A DNA stretch of 18,832 nt from CAZWDO01 sp964632485 [NCBI: uncultured bacterium] (lineage in GTDB: Bacteria; JAGOEH01): the NCBI GenBank assembly GCA_964632485.1, contig CAZWDO010000002.1:61399-80230 (forward strand). The letters are read 5' to 3'. The notes beneath the pieces were generated by a model. It was not told where the DNA came from, did no database searches, and saw only the letters and a list, made by a program, of their open reading frames with translations. A program made the position numbers and the translations under genes. Position 1 is the first letter of the stretch; each line of letters starts with the position of its first letter. Of the stretch, positions 1-7,568 are shown one piece after another.

Positions 1-92
1 GCATTGAATTAATAGTTCATTGCTAAGTATTAAGGACTTATTATGAATTACTTGAATTTCTGGGTAGTATAAAAAAATGATAGGAGTTTATT

Positions 93-1268
93 ATGCAGCG
101 TAAGATTTTGGTAATTGATGACCAAAAAGACATTCGCGAAGTATATTTACAGATTTTAACACGGCAAAACCAAAGAAATACGGGTTCTCTCGATTCTCTG
201 GAAAATGAATTGTTTTCGAATTTTGACACTCCCCCGGAAGTGGAAAATGATTCAGATAAAAGAATGTTGGAATTCGAAGTTCAATGCGCATCGCAGGGGC
301 TGGAAGGTGTCCAGATGGCGCAGCAAGCTTTGGAGGCGCAAGAGCCGTATATGTTGGCCTTTATTGATATGAGGATGCCGCCCGGAATCGATGGAAAAGA
401 AACGGCGAAACGGATTCGCGAAGTGGATGAGAATATTGAACTTGTGATCGTCACCGCTTTTTCCGATCATTTATGTGCGGATATTGTCGAATATATCGGT
501 TCTCCAAGTAAATTGCTTTTTTTGAAAAAACCGTTTGATGTTGAAGAAATTAAGCAACTTGCTGTCAATTTATCGGAAAAATGGTTATTGAACAGACAAA
601 ATCAGGAATACACGGAGAATTTAGAACGAATCGTGATGGAGCGGACAAAGGAATTGGTTGATAAGAATCGAACCCTTGAACGTCTGGCTACTATGGATAT
701 TCTGACTGAATTAAATAATATGCAGAAGTTTTATGAGGAGCTTGATAAAGAGATTGAACGGTTGAGGCGCATTGTTGAGCATCGTGAAGCCAGTGGAAGT
801 TTGGTTTTGGTAATGATTGACATTGATAATCTGAAATATTATAATGAACTTTTTGGACATTGGAATGGCGATATGATCATCAAAACTATTGCGGAAATTC
901 TTAAAATGACGTTTCGTAAAAGCGATATTATTTGCCGGGTGGGCGGTGATGAATTTATGGTCATTATTCCCCAGACTAAATTACTTGAAGCTAAACGAAC
1001 ATGTGATCGACTGATTAGTCTGATTATTGGGAAATTTACTTTTAAAGATATGGTTTATCTGCTCGATCAATACCGGATTGAAGAGATTAAACAGATCAGC
1101 GGGTATTCTGAGAATGATATCGTCCAGATTTCAATTACCGGTGGATTAGTTGAATTTGCCGGTGAACAGAGTCCTGAACGACTGGTGTCCAAGGCCAGCG
1201 AAGCCCTTACTTCGGCTAAACGCAAAGGTAAAAACCATTTTGTCATTTTAGAAGCTTCGCAATCGTAG
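93..1268 (+). CDS. Response regulator with GGDEF output domain (diguanylate cyclase)
   Basis: Likely makes the second messenger cyclic di-GMP from two GTP in the cytoplasm under control of a phosphorelay. Residues 1-160 are a CheY-like receiver: acidic pair D9/D10, phosphoacceptor D92 in the segment FIDMRMPPG, T121, and K146 in KKPF. The distance D10 to D92 is about 40 residues longer than in ordinary receivers; the same long receiver, with 'MPPG.DG' and 'LKKPFD' blocks, is known from a family of proteobacterial and FCB response regulators. A helical linker (about 165-200) leads to a GGDEF domain with intact GGDEF at 284-288 and a probable product-inhibition site R275-x-x-D278 five residues before it. 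I therefore predict an active, feedback-inhibited cyclase. An AGGAG at 82-86 supports the start. No sensor kinase is adjacent, so the partner is unknown. No c-di-GMP effector gene is recognisable in the window. Confidence 0.92.
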   Translation: MQRKILVIDDQKDIREVYLQILTRQNQRNTGSLDSLENELFSNFDTPPEVENDSDKRMLEFEVQCASQGLEGVQMAQQALEAQEPYMLAFIDMRMPPGIDGKETAKRIREVDENIELVIVTAFSDHLCADIVEYIGSPSKLLFLKKPFDVEEIKQLAVNLSEKWLLNRQNQEYTENLERIVMERTKELVDKNRTLERLATMDILTELNNMQKFYEELDKEIERLRRIVEHREASGSLVLVMIDIDNLKYYNELFGHWNGDMIIKTIAEILKMTFRKSDIICRVGGDEFMVIIPQTKLLEAKRTCDRLISLIIGKFTFKDMVYLLDQYRIEEIKQISGYSENDIVQISITGGLVEFAGEQSPERLVSKASEALTSAKRKGKNHFVILEASQS

Positions 1269-1301
1269 GGCTATTGGCATTTCAGTATAAACTATTGTCC
1301 C

Positions 1302-1316
1302 GAATCGACTCGATTC
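1302..1316. repeat. 15-base perfect palindrome in convergent spacer
   Basis: GAATCGA, one central C, then TCGATTC: two perfect 7-base arms. It lies 34 bases after the stop of the diguanylate cyclase gene. No run of T follows, so it is not a standard intrinsic terminator. It could be a protein-binding site or part of a 3' end structure. The pattern is directly visible; the role is unknown. Confidence 0.4.
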
Positions 1317-1409
1317 CAACTATTTATATCTATGTTAATTTTCTGCCTGAAAGTGGTTGTATATTAATGGTGTCGGTATCGCGGGTCTGCTTGCTGAGAG
1401 ATGGGTTTG

Positions 1410-1456
1410 AGATTTACCTTATGACATAATTCGGTTTTATGTCTGATCGGTAATCT
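1410..1456. other. Long imperfect stem-loop in the convergent spacer (possible 3' UTR or small RNA structure)
   Basis: Outer stem: 1410-1418 pairs with 1449-1456 (8 pairs with one bulged T). Inner stem: GACATAA (1423-1429) pairs perfectly with TTATGTC (1437-1443) around a 7-base loop containing TTCGG. A 4/5-base internal loop separates the two stems. It lies between two convergent genes, so it could be transcribed from either side. No T tract follows on either strand, and the match to known riboswitches is poor. The rest of 1269-1500 holds no gene I can support. A segment CGGGT(T)CTGCT occurs at 1382-1391 and again at 1469-1479. Confidence 0.35.
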
Positions 1457-1500
1457 ACAAGAGAAACTCGGGTTCTGCTCAATGGCCAGTCAATAAAAAT

Positions 1501-2160
1501 TTATTCGAATGTTTTAATATCCGCATCGATAGTGAGTGAGCACGCGGTTTTTTGAATAATTTCATCAACGCTATAATCCCGATGGTGTTCCATTAATATC
1601 AAGTTGTTTTCTGTCACTTTAATCACTGCCATTTCAGTAACGATTGTATCGACACAATGAACGCCGGTTAGAGGCAAGGTACATTTTTTTAATATTTTAG
1701 AATTGCCGTTTTTATCGCAATGTTCCATACCGACGATGACGCGTTTGGAACCCGTGACTAAATCCATGGCGCCTCCCATCCCGGGCACGATTTTTCCGGG
1801 AACCATCCAATTGGCCAGGTTCCCTTCCTCATCGACCTGTAATCCTCCCAACACCGTAACATCGAGATGTTTCCCGCGAATAATCCCGAAAGAATAGGCT
1901 GAGTCGAAGAAACTGGCAAAGGGCTGGACAGTAATGAAGCCGCCACCGGCATTGATCATATCAGGATCGATCTGATCTGGTGCGGGTAGAGGACCCATTC
2001 CCAGACAGCCATTTTCAGAATGGAAAATAATACTGATGTTGGACGGAATATAATTGGCGACAAGTGTTGGCAGGCCGATACCCAAATTCACAAGGTTTCC
2101 ATCTTGCAGTTCCCGGGCGATGCGTCGGGCAATCGTCTCCTTGATCTGATTTTTATCCAT
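1501..2160 (-). CDS. atoA: CoA-transferase subunit B (butyrate/acetate-acetoacetate CoA-transferase type)
   Basis: Beta subunit of a family I CoA-transferase, the half that carries the catalytic glutamate. The SENG motif is present with E49 (HSENGCLGMGP), preceded by the GIGLP glycine-rich segment at 27-31 and followed by AGGGFITVQP at 71-80. The 219-residue length is normal for AtoA/ScoB proteins. It is the last gene of a four-gene (-) operon, 15 bases after atoD, with AGGAG seven bases before the ATG. Next to kamDE, the expected reaction is CoA transfer from butyryl-CoA (or acetyl-CoA) to acetoacetate, which recharges the acetoacetate released by the keto-acid cleavage step of lysine fermentation. 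Exact substrate preference cannot be read from sequence; a 3-oxoacid CoA-transferase for ketone bodies is the alternative. Confidence 0.9.
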   Translation of the reverse strand: MDKNQIKETIARRIARELQDGNLVNLGIGLPTLVANYIPSNISIIFHSENGCLGMGPLPAPDQIDPDMINAGGGFITVQPFASFFDSAYSFGIIRGKHLDVTVLGGLQVDEEGNLANWMVPGKIVPGMGGAMDLVTGSKRVIVGMEHCDKNGNSKILKKCTLPLTGVHCVDTIVTEMAVIKVTENNLILMEHHRDYSVDEIIQKTACSLTIDADIKTFE

Positions 2161-2175
2161 AATGAACTCCTGAAA

Positions 2176-2832
2176 TCAAAGGGTTGATATGAGATAATGA
2201 ACAAAAACACCCGGAACGTGGACAAAATCGGGTTCGATTTCGCCAATTTCCACAATTTCATCGACTTCAGCGATGGTAAGTTCAGCAGCCATAGCCATAG
2301 CAGGGTTAGTATTTTGTGTTGTTCCATGGAATTGGAGGTTGCCAAATCGATCCGCCCGATGGGCTTTTACCAGGGCGACTCTTCCGCGGATTGGTTTTTG
2401 CAGCAGATAAGATTGGCCGTCGATTTCGATTACCGTACATTTTTCCTGGATCACCGTACCCAGTCCTGTGGGAGTCAATACTCCGCCCAGACCCATTCCG
2501 GCAACTCTGACGGCTTCGGAAAAAGTCCCCTGAGGCAAGAATGTGATTTCGAGTGTTTTTTCGATATATTGTTTTTGCGTTTCCGGATTGGTTCCAATAT
2601 GCGAAGTAATCAGATGTTTCACCTGGCGATTGACAATCAGTTTGCCAATGCCACGATCCGGATAATCACTGGAAATTCCAATAACCGTCAGGTTTTGACA
2701 ATTCGCCTGGACTAATGCGTTAATGAGTGTTTCCGGCGCTCCAACTGCCAGGAATCCGCCAACCATTACCGAATCATTGTCCCTGATAAACTCGCATGCC
2801 TGCTTGGCCGTAATGATAGGTTTTTCGATCAT
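2176..2832 (-). CDS. atoD: CoA-transferase subunit A (butyrate/acetate-acetoacetate CoA-transferase type)
   Basis: Alpha subunit pairing with the AtoA product downstream. The signature GGFLAVGAPETLI (about 21-33), the block SSDYPDRGIG, and PQGTFSEAVR followed by MGLGGVLTPTGLGT are characteristic of this family. At 218 residues it has the usual length. Its ATG overlaps the kamE stop by four bases (ATGA on the minus strand), a sign of translational coupling, so the transferase is probably made in proportion to the aminomutase. With AtoA it forms a cytoplasmic heteromeric enzyme that moves CoA between butyryl-CoA and acetoacetate by a ping-pong mechanism through a glutamyl-CoA thioester on the B subunit. 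Confidence 0.9.
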   Translation of the reverse strand: MIEKPIITAKQACEFIRDNDSVMVGGFLAVGAPETLINALVQANCQNLTVIGISSDYPDRGIGKLIVNRQVKHLITSHIGTNPETQKQYIEKTLEITFLPQGTFSEAVRVAGMGLGGVLTPTGLGTVIQEKCTVIEIDGQSYLLQKPIRGRVALVKAHRADRFGNLQFHGTTQNTNPAMAMAAELTIAEVDEIVEIGEIEPDFVHVPGVFVHYLISTL

Positions 2833-3569
2833 AATTTCATTCCCTTTTTAATAATTAGACGATCGACGATAAATGATGCGACATCGGAGGGCAGAGTCCC
2901 TGCGCCGAAACCGCCATCATAGCCCAATTCCAGCGCATCCCGATGAGTGATGCGAGGTCCGCCACAGATTAAAATGACTTGCGATCTTAGATTTTCCGCT
3001 TCTATTATTTCTGTCAGGCGGGTCAAATTTTTTAAATGCAGATTGTTTTGAGTTACAATTTGTGAAATTAGCACAACTTCCGCCTGATATTGGCGGATTT
3101 TGACCGCTATTTCCTCCGAAGGGACCTGAGCTCCGAGGTTATAGGTCTCAAAAAAGTGGTAACGTTCAAGTCCATAATCTCCATTGTAACCTTTCATATT
3201 CAAAATAGCATCAATACCAACGGTATGGGCATCGGTTTCAATGCATGCGCCGATAACCCGGATAGGCCGTCCCCAATGTTGGGCAATCAGTTCGTCGATT
3301 TCATGTATTTCCCAATGATGAGTTTCTACGTCAATTACTTCCAGTTGGTCTGTATCGATGGATTGAGAAAGTATGGCATAAGCGACGACAAACGTAAACC
3401 TTTCATGCATGTTTTCAATACGACTGATTTGAATATTCAGAAATCCGGCCTTGTGTAGTAGTTCATTTGCCGCTTCTTTGGCCAGCGCGCCGGATTCAAT
3501 GGGCAATGTGAATGAAATCTGAATTTTTCCATCGTTGAGTTGATCGCCATACGGCCGGATGAGCGCCAT
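2829..3569 (-). CDS. kamE: Beta-lysine 5,6-aminomutase beta subunit (cobalamin- and PLP-binding)
   Basis: Small subunit of the adenosylcobalamin- and pyridoxal-phosphate-dependent lysine 5,6-aminomutase. The cobalamin 'base-off' motif DxHxxG is seen as D113-A-H115-T-V-G118; H115 should be the lower axial cobalt ligand. K126 in NMKGYNGDYG lies 11 residues after that histidine, the same spacing as the cobalamin histidine and PLP lysine reported for the Clostridium sticklandii enzyme, so K126 is the probable PLP lysine. The Rossmann-type B12 fold continues through VVLISQIVTQNN and VILICGGPRI. The length of 246 is slightly short against about 260 for the clostridial protein. The start 14 bases after kamD has AGAGG seven bases upstream. 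The separate D/E subunits argue against ornithine 4,5-aminomutase, whose large subunit carries the B12 domain on one long chain. Confidence 0.93.
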   Translation of the reverse strand: MALIRPYGDQLNDGKIQISFTLPIESGALAKEAANELLHKAGFLNIQISRIENMHERFTFVVAYAILSQSIDTDQLEVIDVETHHWEIHEIDELIAQHWGRPIRVIGACIETDAHTVGIDAILNMKGYNGDYGLERYHFFETYNLGAQVPSEEIAVKIRQYQAEVVLISQIVTQNNLHLKNLTRLTEIIEAENLRSQVILICGGPRITHRDALELGYDGGFGAGTLPSDVASFIVDRLIIKKGMKL

Positions 3570-3583
3570 TAAAGACCTCTTTT

Positions 3584-5143
3584 CTATTTAAAAATCAGTT
3601 GCTGTGAAAAATATTCAAAAAACGGATTAATATACGTTTGCTTTTTGGCAAAAACTCCTTCAGCTCCTTTACCGCCGGTCATCGGCCGCTTGATTTCGGC
3701 AAATACTCCTTTTGCCAACGCTTCAAATAATCCTTCTTGATTGACCTCTTCCAAAAGCGCAATCGTTTCTCCCAAAACCTGCTCGGCTCTTTGGACGAGG
3801 AAACTGTCCGGTTTGATTTCAAATTGGTCAGCGAGATCGGAAATAGCATTCATAATATAACGGGAATTTTGGATTGCTAAGTACCGATCCTGAAGGAAAG
3901 GAGTATGAATGGCTTCCGTCAGCATTCCCAGAAGCTGAATCTTTTGGTGAGTCAATTTGCCAGCGAAATTGAACATACTATTGACGGCGTAGGTACGAAA
4001 TATATTGCCGTCCATGTGTTTTGTCGGAGGCATGTATTTCAGGGGAGCATTCGGGAAAACTGTTCGCGCCAGCAAGGCATGGGAGAGTTCGAAAAGAAAA
4101 CTGTTTTTGATTTCAGGATTTATTTCAAATGCATGGCCTAAGCCCATTTGCTGGTCACTCAGACCCGATTGACAGGCAAATTGCTCATTGATCAACTGCG
4201 AAGCTAACACAGTATGCGCTTTTTCTATCGCATCGGAAGTTGTCAGGTAATTGTCTTCGCCGGTGTTGATGATAATTCCCGCGTACGCATTGATCATACG
4301 GCTGAAATACTGATCCAGCAAGGTACGTCGAGGATTAATATCGCGAAACAATATACCGTACAATGCATCATTCAGCAACATATCCAATCGTTCCAACGAG
4401 GCCATGGCGGCAATTTCCGGCATGCATAATCCCGAGGCATAATTGGTTAGATAGAGATATCGTTTCTCGCTATCCATCAATTCGTCAAGGGCTTCACGCA
4501 TGATGCGAAAATTCTCCTGGGTTGCATACGTTCCGCCAAACCCCTCGGTCGTAGCGCCGTAGGGCACGTAATCCAGTAACGATTGAGCTGTCGACCGGAT
4601 AACGGCAATGACATCGGCGCCGGCTTGTACTGCGGCTCGCGCCTGGGGAATATCTTCGTGTATGTTGCCTGTCGCCACTATTACGTATAATAACGGTTCA
4701 TGGTTATTGGCATTCTGGATTTGTAATTCTGTTCTCTTCTCTCGCTGGCGGTCAATTCGATCTAGTCCCCACCGGCTTAAATTTTTTGCGATTTGATGGA
4801 GCTGATGATTGTCAGCGGCGCTGATATCCGGGATCTCTTTATGACTCTTAATGATCTGCTCAACGATCTGTTGTGGTGATTGTCCATTATCTCTGACCAG
4901 TGCAGCCATTATTAGCGCTGCTCCGTCTGTAATCCTTCCCTGTTGTTCAACGTAATCGACGAACCGATTGGCTAATGGAATCCCCATTTCATCGGTTCCA
5001 TCTACGCCAAAAAGCCGAATGATCGTCCGTTCAATTGAGATTGTACTATATTGACGAAAAAATGGTGTTAGCTGTTCTGTTATTTGTTGGGCTAATTGTC
5101 GCGCCCGGTTTATTCGATGAGGGTCGAGCGGTAGATTCCACAT
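3584..5143 (-). CDS. kamD: Beta-lysine 5,6-aminomutase alpha subunit
   Basis: Large subunit of the radical B12 enzyme that converts L-beta-lysine to 3,5-diaminohexanoate (D-lysine to 2,5-diaminohexanoate), the second step of anaerobic lysine fermentation to butyrate and acetate. The 519-residue length fits KamD proteins (about 515-520). Recognisable family blocks are the N-terminal RLFGVDGTDEMGIPLANRF, the TIM-barrel segment PYGATTEGFGGTYATQENF, and the C-terminal LKYMPPTKHMDGNIFRT. It is the first gene of the kamDE-atoDA operon; AAGGAG lies upstream of the ATG. The lysine 2,3-aminomutase, dehydrogenase, cleavage and ammonia-lyase genes and the reactivase genes are not in this window, so the pathway must be completed elsewhere in the genome or the cell must import beta-lysine. 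Confidence 0.93.
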   Translation of the reverse strand: MWNLPLDPHRINRARQLAQQITEQLTPFFRQYSTISIERTIIRLFGVDGTDEMGIPLANRFVDYVEQQGRITDGAALIMAALVRDNGQSPQQIVEQIIKSHKEIPDISAADNHQLHQIAKNLSRWGLDRIDRQREKRTELQIQNANNHEPLLYVIVATGNIHEDIPQARAAVQAGADVIAVIRSTAQSLLDYVPYGATTEGFGGTYATQENFRIMREALDELMDSEKRYLYLTNYASGLCMPEIAAMASLERLDMLLNDALYGILFRDINPRRTLLDQYFSRMINAYAGIIINTGEDNYLTTSDAIEKAHTVLASQLINEQFACQSGLSDQQMGLGHAFEINPEIKNSFLFELSHALLARTVFPNAPLKYMPPTKHMDGNIFRTYAVNSMFNFAGKLTHQKIQLLGMLTEAIHTPFLQDRYLAIQNSRYIMNAISDLADQFEIKPDSFLVQRAEQVLGETIALLEEVNQEGLFEALAKGVFAEIKRPMTGGKGAEGVFAKKQTYINPFFEYFSQQLIFK

Positions 5144-5252
5144 GATTGACTCCTTTTTTACAACTTATGGATAATATAATCATAACCCAACAAAAAACCA
5201 CGTCTTCTTATAAAAATTTAAATTTTAAAAAAAAAATCTTCATGATTGAGAG

Positions 5253-5266
5253 AGTCATAATTGACT
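5253..5266. repeat. Operator-like inverted repeat AGTCA-TAAT-TGACT
   Basis: Two perfect 5-base arms (AGTCA 5253-5257, TGACT 5262-5266) are separated by four bases. The right half overlaps the -35 region of the predicted forward promoter, a usual place for a repressor or activator site. The arms are short, so chance occurrence is possible. Confidence 0.25.
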
Positions 5267-5293
5267 TGACTTTTCAACAATTTTTCATTTAAT
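5266..5293 (+). promoter_or_regulatory. Putative sigma-70-type promoter for the spoIID-like/yicC/gmk operon
   Basis: TTGACT (5266-5271) is followed after 16 bases by TTTAAT (5288-5293), or one to two bases on by TTAATT/TAATTA. A second TTGACT copy sits at 5261-5266. Transcription would start near 5300, leaving a leader of about 30 bases with GAGGGAG before the ATG at 5333. Confidence 0.4.
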
Positions 5294-5332
5294 TAAGAGT
5301 AAAGAATTTTAAACATGAGGGAGCTCTGAAAA

Positions 5333-6676
5333 ATGAACCAGGAACCCGTTATCCGTATCGGTGTTTTATTATGTGATTCCATGATTGAAATGGAATTGTT
5401 CGGCGCTTATCGCACGCCTCAAATCGATCAATTGATTACCAATCAGTTGATTAAAATTGAAATTAATAATAATACTCTCAAATTATGGGTAAATCGACAA
5501 TTAGTAGCTGAAAACCTTGATAAAATTGAATTCACCGCCACCCAACTTGATAAAAATTACGGTGAGCTAAAGGATGTCATCATCGGGATCAATTTTCATT
5601 GGGAACGCAAGGAAAATCAAAGTTTTCAGGGTAATTTCGAATTTTTGCCCGTTGATAATCAAATCCAGGTAATCAATGTCATTCCAATTGAAAACTATCT
5701 CATGAGTGTCATCTCTTCGGAAATGAATCCCAACGGCCATATAGAATTTTTAAAAGCTCACGCGATTATTTCCCGAAGTTGGCTTTTGGCTAATATTGAA
5801 AAGAGCAAAGCTCCCAAATCGGCTGAGGAAATGATAATCAGCAAAGATGAAATCAAACGCTGGTATGACCGAGAGGACCATCATTTATTCGATGTTTGCG
5901 CCGATGATCATTGTCAGCGGTATCAGGGAATCGGAAAAATTGAAAATCGGGCAGCCATTTTGGCGGTGGAAGAAACCCGGGGTAAAGTGTTGGTATTCAA
6001 GGATGCCGTTTGTGATGCTCGTTTTTACAAATGTTGTGGGGGAGTTACTGAGAATTATGAATATGTCTGGGATCATCAGGAAATCCCGTACTTACGTACT
6101 ATCGTTGATTACCGTGAGCAACCTGCGGGCTTCGCTTTGAATTTGAGCGACGAAAAAGCCGCAGAAGCCTGGATTCTGGGAAATCCGCCAGCTTTTTGCA
6201 ATACTCAGGACCAACGGATACTGGGAAAAGTTTTAAAGGATTTTGATCAGGAAACCAAAGATTTCTATCGATGGAAAATTATTTATACCCAGAGTGAATT
6301 GATCGAGTTGTTGAATAAAAAAATGGGATTGGATTTGGGCCGTATCCGGAATTTGAAATCATTGGCCAGAGGTCTTTCTGCGCGAATTTGTCGGTTATTA
6401 ATTGAAGGTGAAAAGGCGAGTATTATTATTGGTAAGGAATTGGAGATTCGGAAGGCTCTTTCCTCCTCTCATTTATACAGTTCTGCTTTTGTCGTGATGT
6501 CCTTGAATCCCGATGAAGATGGTTTCCCTGAAAAATTTGAATTGATTGGCGCCGGATGGGGTCATGGTGTCGGGTTGTGCCAGATTGGAGCGGCTGTTAT
6601 GGCTGAAGAGAGTTATTCCTGTGAGCAGATTCTGGCTCATTATTTTTTGGATTCACAGTTGAAAATCATTTATTAA
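5333..6676 (+). CDS. SpoIID/LytB (amidase-enhancer) domain protein
   Basis: Belongs to the SpoIID/LytB family; sporulation SpoIID is a peptidoglycan lytic transglycosylase that trims glycan strands. The core is visible: IPIENYLMSVISSEM (about 118-131), with E130 at the position of the catalytic glutamate; KAHAIISRSWLL (141-152); a cysteine-containing block FYKCCGGVTENYEYVW (231-246); and the C-terminal GWGHGVGLCQIGA. CADDHC (189-194) together with KCC could bind a metal, which is inference. There is no signal peptide: the protein begins MNQEPVIRIGVLL with polar residues, so a periplasmic site is not evident, and a cytoplasmic role or non-classical export would be needed. Similar leaderless proteins are known in non-sporulating Bacteroidota-like bacteria. 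It is the first gene of a (+) operon, 16 bases before yicC. No spore genes are nearby. Confidence 0.85.
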   Translation: MNQEPVIRIGVLLCDSMIEMELFGAYRTPQIDQLITNQLIKIEINNNTLKLWVNRQLVAENLDKIEFTATQLDKNYGELKDVIIGINFHWERKENQSFQGNFEFLPVDNQIQVINVIPIENYLMSVISSEMNPNGHIEFLKAHAIISRSWLLANIEKSKAPKSAEEMIISKDEIKRWYDREDHHLFDVCADDHCQRYQGIGKIENRAAILAVEETRGKVLVFKDAVCDARFYKCCGGVTENYEYVWDHQEIPYLRTIVDYREQPAGFALNLSDEKAAEAWILGNPPAFCNTQDQRILGKVLKDFDQETKDFYRWKIIYTQSELIELLNKKMGLDLGRIRNLKSLARGLSARICRLLIEGEKASIIIGKELEIRKALSSSHLYSSAFVVMSLNPDEDGFPEKFELIGAGWGHGVGLCQIGAAVMAEESYSCEQILAHYFLDSQLKIIY

Positions 6677-6692
6677 ACAGGCAGGCAAAATA

Positions 6693-7568
6693 ATGTTATC
6701 CAGTATGACCGGATTTGGCACCGCTTCGATTAATACGATTGACATTCATTGTCGATTTGATATTCGCAGCATTAATCAAAAACAATTGGAAATCAATGGG
6801 AATCTTCCTTTTTTTCTTCAACCCTTTGAAAGCGATATCCGGCAATGGATCGCGCAGAGAATTCGACGGGGGCGGTTAAATTTTTTTCTAAAGGTAATTC
6901 ATTGGAAACGAACCAGCGAAATTTATCTGAATTCAGAACGATTGGAAAAAATACTTGATAAAATTAAACACGTCAATCAGAAGGAACAGATAAACATAGA
7001 AGTTGATTTAGCTTCAGTTCTCTCCATCCCTGAGATACTGGTAATCGATGAAGAGGAGCTGGCGCGTGAAGATGTGATACGCATCTTGAAACCGATGGTA
7101 GAAGAGGCGCTGGATCAATTAGTGCAAAGTCGATGCCGGGAAGGTGAGTTTTTGTTGGCTGAAATATGGCAGAGTCTTGGCAAGATTGAACGCAGCGTCG
7201 CGATTATTAGCCGTTTTCAAGATGAATCCAAGCAAGAGATCCGTGGCGGGTTTGAAAATCGCATTCAGCAGTATCTGGAGGATAAAAATCTGGACCAGCA
7301 ACGCTTGTACCAGGAATTGGCTTATTTGCTCGATAAAGCGGATATCCAGGAAGAACTGGTTCGTTTGCAAAGTCATTTAGAGCAAGCCAAAAAACTGCTT
7401 AACGACGAGCATTCTTCCGGGAAAATGTTTTTGTTTCTCACTCAGGAAATGCAGCGGGAAGCCAATACTTTGGGGAGCAAATGTCATTTTTTACCAATTA
7501 TACATGAAAATCTGATTGTAAAAGAAGAGATCGAGCGGATTCGGGAGCAAATTCAGAATGTTGAATAG
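6693..7568 (+). CDS. yicC: YicC/YloC family endoribonuclease
   Basis: YicC family proteins are endoribonucleases acting in RNA turnover (E. coli YicC affects small RNA decay together with PNPase). The N-terminal MLSSMTGFG and the C-terminal REANTLGSKCHFLPI block followed by VKEEIERIREQIQNVE are the two hallmark ends of the family (YicC_N and DUF1732). At 291 residues it has the normal length. The gene overlaps gmk by 11 bases in another frame, and this yicC-gmk-rpoZ order is common across bacteria. The ribosome site before the ATG is weak (AGGCAGG), so translation may depend on coupling with the upstream gene. Confidence 0.93.
   Translation: MLSSMTGFGTASINTIDIHCRFDIRSINQKQLEINGNLPFFLQPFESDIRQWIAQRIRRGRLNFFLKVIHWKRTSEIYLNSERLEKILDKIKHVNQKEQINIEVDLASVLSIPEILVIDEEELAREDVIRILKPMVEEALDQLVQSRCREGEFLLAEIWQSLGKIERSVAIISRFQDESKQEIRGGFENRIQQYLEDKNLDQQRLYQELAYLLDKADIQEELVRLQSHLEQAKKLLNDEHSSGKMFLFLTQEMQREANTLGSKCHFLPIIHENLIVKEEIERIREQIQNVE

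Larger units (their letters stand above)
5144..5332. promoter_or_regulatory. Divergent promoter region between kamDE-atoDA and the spoIID-like operon
   Basis: This 189-base spacer separates the two divergent operons and is strongly A+T-rich in its centre (5208-5240, A and T tracts that resemble an UP element). The minus strand shows a possible -10 TATATT (complement of 5173-5178) about 30 bases before the kamD start, without a convincing -35. The plus strand holds the better promoter listed separately. No small gene is supported here. Confidence 0.5.

Noticed and set aside
52-73. TTGAAT and TATAAA as a promoter for the diguanylate cyclase gene
   Set aside because: The spacing is only 10 bases; no acceptable -35 occurs 16-18 bases before TATAAA.
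1371-1475. Possible TPP riboswitch (GCTGAG, ACC, CTGATC and GGTAAT in suggestive order on the + strand)
   Set aside because: The segment between ACC and CTGATC is filled by a separate hairpin, the CCNGCG-AGGGA 3' part is missing, the P2 helix does not form, and no sense-strand gene follows: the next gene is convergent.
2197-2715. 172-codon open frame on the + strand opposite atoD
   Set aside because: It is antisense to a well-supported CoA-transferase subunit, and its translation has no recognisable domain.
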